Shown one piece after another: positions 58,101 through 64,000 of a stretch of DNA of 64,000 nucleotides (position 1 is its first letter; every line of letters begins with the position of its first letter). The stretch is from Sorangium cellulosum So0157-2 (lineage in GTDB: Bacteria > Myxococcota_A > Polyangia > Polyangiales > Polyangiaceae). The DNA is taken from positions 11,794,001-11,858,000 of the forward strand of contig NC_021658.1 in NCBI RefSeq assembly GCF_000418325.1, written 5' to 3'. A program made the position numbers and the translations under genes. Below the pieces are notes generated by a model. It was not told where the DNA came from. It made no database searches and worked only from the letters and a program-made list of their open reading frames with translations.

Positions 58101-59861
58101 ATGCTCGCGCTCGTCGTCGCCCTGTCGATCGTCGGCCTCGCCATCGGGCCGCTCCTCGTGGCGCTCGGCCGGCGCAGGGCGCTGCCGACGTCGGCGCTCG
58201 ACGGGCTGACGCTCGGGCTCGTCCCCACCCTGGTCCTCGCGCGCCACCTCCCGCACGCGGTCGAGGAGATCGGGCCGCAGGCGGTCCTCTGGACGGCGCT
58301 CGGGTACGTCGCGCTCTCGCTCACGGAGCACCGGCGGCGCGACACCGGCGAGGTCCTGGGCCGGGAGATCGCGTTCTCGGCGCTCGCCGTCCACGGGCTG
58401 CTCGACGGCGCCGGGCTCGCGCTGGCCGCGGCCGCGGCCGACGGCGGCGCAGACGGGCTGCTCATCGCGAGCGCCGTGCTCGTGCATCGGCTCCCCGAGG
58501 GGCTCTCGCTCGCGGCCCGCTTCCTGCCCGCCTGGGGGTGGCGGCAGCTCGCCCTGCGCCTCGGTCTCCTCGGGTTGCTGACGCTGCTCGGCGCCCTCCT
58601 CGGGCAGCGCCTCATGGACGGCCTCCCGCACGCGTCGCTCGAGGTGTTCATCGCGCTCGGCCTCGGCGTCCTCCTGCGGCTCGTCGTCCACACGCACGAG
58701 GCGCCGCCCCGGAGCCAGACGGCGCGGGCCGCGAGCGCCGTCGCCTTCGTCTCGGGGCTCTGCGCCGCGCTCGCGCTCCCCGGCGAGGAGAGCGTGTTCA
58801 CGCACGCGCACGGGCCCGGGCCGTCGATCGCCGGGTCGCTGGGCTCGCTGTTCGTCGCGACCGCGCCCGCGATGCTCGCGGGGCTCGCCGTGGCGGGGCT
58901 CCTGCGCGCGTTCCTCCCGCATCGCGCGACCGGACGGCCGCGCGGCGGCCCTCCGGTCGCCGCGATGGTCTCCCTCGCCGCGCTCGCGCCGGCGCTCGAC
59001 GTGGGCGGCGCGCTGATGTCGCTGCAGCTGCTCGGCCTGCCGCTCACCGCGGCGCGCGTCGCGGGTAGCGCCCTCCTCGCCGTGCTGCTCGCGCTCCTCG
59101 TCGCCAGGGCGGCCGGCGCTCCCGGCGCAGCGCCGCGCAGCAGCGCGCCGCCCGCCGTCGCGGGCGCTGCCGCGTCGCTGGGCGCGCGGCTCCGCGCCGC
59201 CGCCGCCGAGGCCGCCGGTCCGGCGCTCGACCGCGTGGCCGCGTGGTACCTCGTCGGCCTCGCGCTCGCCGCCGAGCTCGAGGCGACGCTCGATCCGGCC
59301 GCTGCGCGCGCGCTCGGAGCGCCGGCCGGCGTCGTGGTGAGCGCCCTCATCGCGGCGCCCGTCTACGTGTGCGCGCAGGGCGCGACGCCGCTCGCCGCGG
59401 TGATGGTCCACAAGGGGCTCTCGGTCGGCGCGGCGCTCGCGCTCCTCGTGGTGGGGCCCTCGACCAGCGCCGCGGCGCTCGCCGCGCTGAAGCGGTCGCT
59501 CGGCGCGCGCGCCGCCGCCGCCTTCGCGCTCGCCAGCGTCGCCCTCGCCGTCGCGATGGGCCTCGCCGCGAACGCGCTCGTCCCCGCCGCCGCGGTCCCT
59601 GAGCTCCACGGCCTCTCGGCCCGCGAGCACGCCCCCGTCGCGTGGGTCTGCGCGGCGGCGCTCGGCGCGCTGCTGCTCTCGAGCTTCGCGCGGCTCGGGC
59701 CTCGCGCGTGGTTCGGCGGCATGCTCGGCGACGCGACTGCGCCCGGGCCGGCGGAGCCGCACGCGCCCGGTGCGCACGCGCATCGCTGCGACGCGCACGG
59801 CGCGCTGGGCGACCGCCGCGCGCACGCGCCCGCCGCGAGCACCAGCGCGCCGCGCCTCTGA
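58101..59861 (+). CDS. Fusion of ZIP metal-transporter and SO_0444/DUF318-type permease domains
   Basis: The product has 586 residues with about 14 hydrophobic segments. The N-terminal third resembles a ZIP transporter: SALAVHGLLDGAGLALA, then SAVLVHRLPEGLSLAARFLP (the H-x-x-P-E-G metal site of TM4-5), and HTHEAPPRS as a His-containing loop. The C-terminal half (GVVVSALIAAPVYVCAQGAT, PLAAVMVHKGLSVGAALALL, VVGPSTSAAALAAL) matches the repeated core of SO_0444/DUF318 permeases, which have cysteine- and glycine-rich helices and are linked to metal efflux. The tail is His-rich (APGAHAHRCDAHGALGDRRA). Location next to a Fur-family gene and palindrome supports metal homeostasis. The metal and direction of transport are unknown. 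Confidence 0.8.
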   Translation: MLALVVALSIVGLAIGPLLVALGRRRALPTSALDGLTLGLVPTLVLARHLPHAVEEIGPQAVLWTALGYVALSLTEHRRRDTGEVLGREIAFSALAVHGLLDGAGLALAAAAADGGADGLLIASAVLVHRLPEGLSLAARFLPAWGWRQLALRLGLLGLLTLLGALLGQRLMDGLPHASLEVFIALGLGVLLRLVVHTHEAPPRSQTARAASAVAFVSGLCAALALPGEESVFTHAHGPGPSIAGSLGSLFVATAPAMLAGLAVAGLLRAFLPHRATGRPRGGPPVAAMVSLAALAPALDVGGALMSLQLLGLPLTAARVAGSALLAVLLALLVARAAGAPGAAPRSSAPPAVAGAAASLGARLRAAAAEAAGPALDRVAAWYLVGLALAAELEATLDPAAARALGAPAGVVVSALIAAPVYVCAQGATPLAAVMVHKGLSVGAALALLVVGPSTSAAALAALKRSLGARAAAAFALASVALAVAMGLAANALVPAAAVPELHGLSAREHAPVAWVCAAALGALLLSSFARLGPRAWFGGMLGDATAPGPAEPHAPGAHAHRCDAHGALGDRRAHAPAASTSAPRL

Positions 59862-60002
59862 CGTCGAGCGCGCGCCCCTTCGTTCCACGAGACGCCGCTC
59901 GACGCCCGCCGCCGGCGCGCGCGCGCCGCTCGCCGCCGTCCCCCGGAAGCGCACGGGAGCGCGCCGCTCGCGGTGGCAGGGGGCCGCGGCCGAAGGCGCC
60001 GC

Positions 60003-61175
60003 TCAGCGGGTCCAGTACCTGCCGAGGAGCACGAGCACCATCGCCCAGAACACGACGCCGAGCCCCGCCGCGACGAGCATGGCCGGCGGTAGCCGCCTGC
60101 CGTGCTGCACGAGCCGCCCCAGCGTCCCGGCGGCGCCGCCGCCGCGCATCGCGGCGCTCTCCGGCGCGAGCGTGTCGCCCAGCACGACGTCCGAGGCGCG
60201 CCGCCCCCGCCGCCCCCGGAAGCGCGCGGCGCGCAGCTCGCGGAGCAGGGCCTCGAGCTCCTTCGCGAGCACGCCCGCCGAGGCGATCCGATCGTCGCGC
60301 TCGCGCCGGAGGCAGGCGTCGACGATGTGGCAGAGGCGCGGCGGGAGCCCAGGCCGGCGCGAGGCGATCGGATCGCAGTCCTTGCTCAGGATGCGGACCA
60401 TGAGCGCGTTGTAGTTCGGCGCCTGGTGCGGGAGCGTCCCGGTCAGCGCCTCGTACATGACGACGCCCAGCGACCAGATGTCGGCGCGGCCGTCGAGATC
60501 CTCGCGCCCCGCGGCCTGCTCCGGCGACATGTAGGCCGGCGAGCCGACGACGCAGCCCGTGTGGGTCAGCGAGAAGTTGTGCTCTCTCTCCAGCACCTTG
60601 CTGATCCCGAAGTCGAGGATCTTCCCCACGAGCTCGCCCAGGTGATTCCTGTGCACGTAGATGTTCGCGGGCTTGAGATCGCGGTGGATGATCCCCTGCT
60701 GGTGCGCCATGTCGAGCGCCCGCGCGAGGCCGATGAAGATCTCCACGAGCGTCTCCGGCTCGATCGTGTGCTCGCGGCGCAGCCACTCGTCGAGCCCCTC
60801 GCCGACGAGCAGCTCGAACACGAGGAACGGCGAGCCGTCCTCGGCCTGACCGAGGTCGAGGATCTCGACGATGCTGGGGCTCCGCACGCGCCCGCTCGCC
60901 TTCGCCTCGTTGAAGAAGCGCTGGAGCGCGACGGCGTCCTCGGCCACCTCGGGGCGCATCACCTTGAGCGCCACGTCGCGATCGATGAGCTCGTTCTTCG
61001 CGGCCCACACCGACCCGCTGGCGCCTCGGCCCAGGAGCTTCACGAGCCGGTAGCGAGACTGGATGAGGTCGCCGGGGTTCACTGCTGCGCCGAGGTGTCT
61101 CCGGGGAAGCTCCGGGAGGGGGATGCCGTACCCCCGACCCTCATCAGAGACGGGCCGGAGGATAACCCGGCGCAT
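60003..61175 (-). CDS. Membrane-anchored serine/threonine protein kinase
   Basis: The product has about 390 residues if started at ATG 61175; a GTG near 61082 (VNPGDLIQSRYRL) is also plausible. The kinase domain has LLGRGASGSVWAA, VALKVM, GIIHRDLKPANIYV, ILDFGISKVL, GSPAYMSPEQAAG and DIWSLGVVMYEALTG. The region after it is Arg-rich (ARFRGRRGRRASD), and a single C-terminal transmembrane helix (AMLVAAGLGVVFWAMVLVLL) ends RYWTR, with no periplasmic sensor domain. Thus it is anchored with its catalytic part inside the cell. It lies alone, convergent with the ZIP-fusion gene. Confidence 0.9.
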   Translation of the reverse strand: MRRVILRPVSDEGRGYGIPLPELPRRHLGAAVNPGDLIQSRYRLVKLLGRGASGSVWAAKNELIDRDVALKVMRPEVAEDAVALQRFFNEAKASGRVRSPSIVEILDLGQAEDGSPFLVFELLVGEGLDEWLRREHTIEPETLVEIFIGLARALDMAHQQGIIHRDLKPANIYVHRNHLGELVGKILDFGISKVLEREHNFSLTHTGCVVGSPAYMSPEQAAGREDLDGRADIWSLGVVMYEALTGTLPHQAPNYNALMVRILSKDCDPIASRRPGLPPRLCHIVDACLRRERDDRIASAGVLAKELEALLRELRAARFRGRRGRRASDVVLGDTLAPESAAMRGGGAAGTLGRLVQHGRRLPPAMLVAAGLGVVFWAMVLVLLGRYWTR

Positions 61176-61428
61176 GGACGAGCGGTACCGCGGGCCGCTC
61201 GGTCCAGCAGGAAGCAAAAGTTCGCGAGCCGCGGAGACGGCAGCCGGCCTCGCGCCCCGAGGGGCCGCGGCGATGGACGGAAAAGCCTGGATGTCGAGGC
61301 GCCGCGGCGCCGCTCGCGTCACCGGCGCTCGACGAACGGGGCGGCGAGCGATGAAGAGCGCGGGCAGCGAGGGTCGCAGCGCGGTTTCCCGTGCGCCGGA
61401 CCCTGCGCTGCCCCTCGGGCGGGGGTGA

Positions 61429-62841
61429 TCAGACGTCGTAGTAGAGGAAGAACTCGTGCGGGACCGGGCGGAGCCGGATCGCGTCGACCTCGCGCTCGCG
61501 CTTGTAGTCGATCCAGGTCTTGATGATGTCGCGGGTGAAGACGTCGCCGCGGAGGAGGAACTCGTGGTCGCGCTCGAGCGCGCTGAGCGCGTCGTCGAGC
61601 GAGCCCGGCATGTGCGGCACTTCCTTGAGCTCCTCGGGCGAGAGCGCGTAGATGTCCTTGTCGAGCGGGTCGCCCGGGTCGATCCGGTTCTGGATGCCGT
61701 CGAGGCCGGCCATCATCATGGCCGCGAAGGCGAGGTACGGATTGCAGCTCGCGTCCGGGAAGCGGACCTCGATGCGCCGGCCCTTCGGGCTGTTGCCGGG
61801 CGGCAGCGGGATGCGGATCGACGCCGAGCGGTTGCGGCTCGAGTACGCGAGGTTCACGGGCGCCTCGTAGCCCGGGACGAGCCGGCGGTAGCTGTTCGTC
61901 GTCGGGTTGGTGAGCGCCGCGATCGACTTCGCGTGCTTCAGGATGCCGCCGATGTACCAGAGGCCCGTGTCGGACAGCCCGGCATAGCCGTCGCCGGCGA
62001 AGAGCGGCTTGCCCTCCTTCCAGAGCGACTGGTGGCAGTGCATGCCGCTGCCGTTGTCGCCGAAGAGCGGCTTCGGCATGAACGTCACCGACTTGCCGTG
62101 CTTGCGGCCGACGTTCTTGATGACGTACTTGAACCACATGAGGTTGTCGGCCATCGCGGTCAGCGTCGAGAACTTGATGCCGATCTCGCACTGCCCGGCC
62201 GACGCCACCTCGTGGTGGCCGACCTCGACCGCGATGCCCGTCTCGATCAGCGTGGACATCATGTCCGCGCGCAGATCCGCGAGCGTGTCGGTCGGCGGAA
62301 CGGGGAAGTAGCCCTCCTTCGACCGGATCTTGTGGCCGAGGTTCAGGCCGGCCTTGCCGGTGTTCCAGACCGCCTCCTCGCTGTCGATCTCGTAGAAGGC
62401 GCCGCGCTGCGAGCTCTCGTAGCGGACCGAGTCGAAGACGAAGAACTCGGCCTCGGGCCCGAAGTAGGTCGTGTCAGCGATGCCGCTCTGGCGGAGGTGG
62501 TTCTCCGCCTTCTGGGCGATGTAACGGGGGTCGCGGCCGTAGGGCTGGCCGGTGACGGGGTCGCTGATCTTGCAGATCAGGCTGAGCGTCTTCTGGGCGT
62601 GGAAGGGGTCGAGCTTCGCCGTCGTCGGATCGGGCGTCATCAGCATGTCGCTCGCGTTGATCGGCTGCCAGCCGCGCACCGACGAGCCGTCGAAGCCGAT
62701 CCCCTCCTCGAAGATGTCCTCGTTCAGACGGGACACCGGGACGGTCGTGTGCTGCCAGATGCCGGGCAGATCGATGAACTTGAGATCGACAAATTTTACG
62801 TCGTTTTCCTTCGCAAACGCGACGACATCTTTGGCCTTCAT
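61429..62841 (-). CDS. glnA: Glutamine synthetase type I
   Basis: GlnA makes glutamine from glutamate, ammonia and ATP. The 470-residue product has all GSI signatures: [10 protein letters not shown], the catalytic block [12 protein letters not shown], the ammonia/glutamate region [13 protein letters not shown], the ATP region [26 protein letters not shown] and the adenylylation loop [12 protein letters not shown] with its Tyr, so it should be controlled by adenylylation (GlnE type). It lies 141 bp after glnB on the same strand, the common glnB-glnA arrangement. ATG 62841 starts [13 protein letters not shown]. Housekeeping gene. Confidence 0.97.
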   Translation of the reverse strand: MKAKDVVAFAKENDVKFVDLKFIDLPGIWQHTTVPVSRLNEDIFEEGIGFDGSSVRGWQPINASDMLMTPDPTTAKLDPFHAQKTLSLICKISDPVTGQPYGRDPRYIAQKAENHLRQSGIADTTYFGPEAEFFVFDSVRYESSQRGAFYEIDSEEAVWNTGKAGLNLGHKIRSKEGYFPVPPTDTLADLRADMMSTLIETGIAVEVGHHEVASAGQCEIGIKFSTLTAMADNLMWFKYVIKNVGRKHGKSVTFMPKPLFGDNGSGMHCHQSLWKEGKPLFAGDGYAGLSDTGLWYIGGILKHAKSIAALTNPTTNSYRRLVPGYEAPVNLAYSSRNRSASIRIPLPPGNSPKGRRIEVRFPDASCNPYLAFAAMMMAGLDGIQNRIDPGDPLDKDIYALSPEELKEVPHMPGSLDDALSALERDHEFLLRGDVFTRDIIKTWIDYKREREVDAIRLRPVPHEFFLYYDV

Positions 62842-62982
62842 GATCTTCTCTTTCCTCGCTGACTCGCTGCTCTCGCTGGATGTGCTTCTACGGCGCGCGG
62901 GCTCGTGCTCGCTGTTGGCTGCCTGGGTTGTCGAGCCTGCGACCCGCCGCGAATGCCCTGTGACGCTCTGCCCGCGGCTCGC

Positions 62983-64000
<1,018 letters not shown>

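Overview
This is a GC-rich chromosomal window that most resembles a Sorangium/Polyangiaceae-type myxobacterium. The assignment rests on gene content: three Hanks-type Ser/Thr kinases with a full HRDLKP motif, many lipobox lipoproteins, a Gly-rich PGRS-like lipoprotein, a DUF3857/transglutaminase lipoprotein, and a microviridin-type RiPP locus. No rRNA, tRNA or CRISPR array was recognised.

Layout. (1) 1-5.1 kb is a graveyard of mobile DNA: a broken secreted-protein gene, IS91-family transposase pieces with an SGNH-hydrolase tail between them, 3' remnants of two group II introns (one apparently inserted in the reverse transcriptase of the other, and that one inserted in an IS91 transposase), and a STAS-domain scrap. 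One intact hypothetical gene (2162-3100) lies inside it. (2) 5.1-13.8 kb holds an NTP/NDP-exchanger-like MFS protein, a YhaO/SbcD-type nuclease, a cytochrome P450, and a treZ plus glycogen-debranching (GH133) pair. (3) 14-23.3 kb is a graspetide (microviridin-like) cluster: two precursors (20476-20688, 20964-21191), each with two TxKYPSD-type cores behind a Gly-Gly leader; an MdnB-like and an MdnC-like ATP-grasp ligase; and, divergently, an HlyD-type adaptor, a C39-peptidase ABC exporter and a second ABC exporter with an apparent frameshift. (4) 23.4-29.9 kb carries the YhaN/SbcC-like ATPase (the usual partner of the nuclease 15 kb away), DUF202, folB, a small exported protein and a Crp/Fnr regulator. 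(5) 29.9-43.5 kb is an envelope region: DUF3857 lipoprotein, methyltransferase-like coiled-coil protein, VWA lipoprotein, Gly-rich lipoprotein, a beta-propeller-type lipoprotein pseudogene, a 44 % methionine repeat protein and an XRE-cupin regulator. (6) 43.8-48.9 kb holds two kinases and a cyclic-nucleotide-binding protein. (7) 49-54.2 kb holds a GNAT-fold plus SDR pair that may be a ceramide synthase/reductase pair, then a coupled three-gene exported/membrane set. (8) 54.5-64 kb holds a repeat lipoprotein, an M43 metalloprotease, a Fur-family regulator, a 17-bp minisatellite, a palindromic operator candidate ahead of a ZIP-permease fusion, a third kinase, and a glnB-glnA operon.

Strongest leads: the two-core, Gly-Gly-leader microviridin precursors with their own C39 exporter; the Met-rich repeat protein; the nested group II introns; and the Fur/palindrome/ZIP-efflux fusion. 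All functions are inferred by reading motifs; no database search was run.
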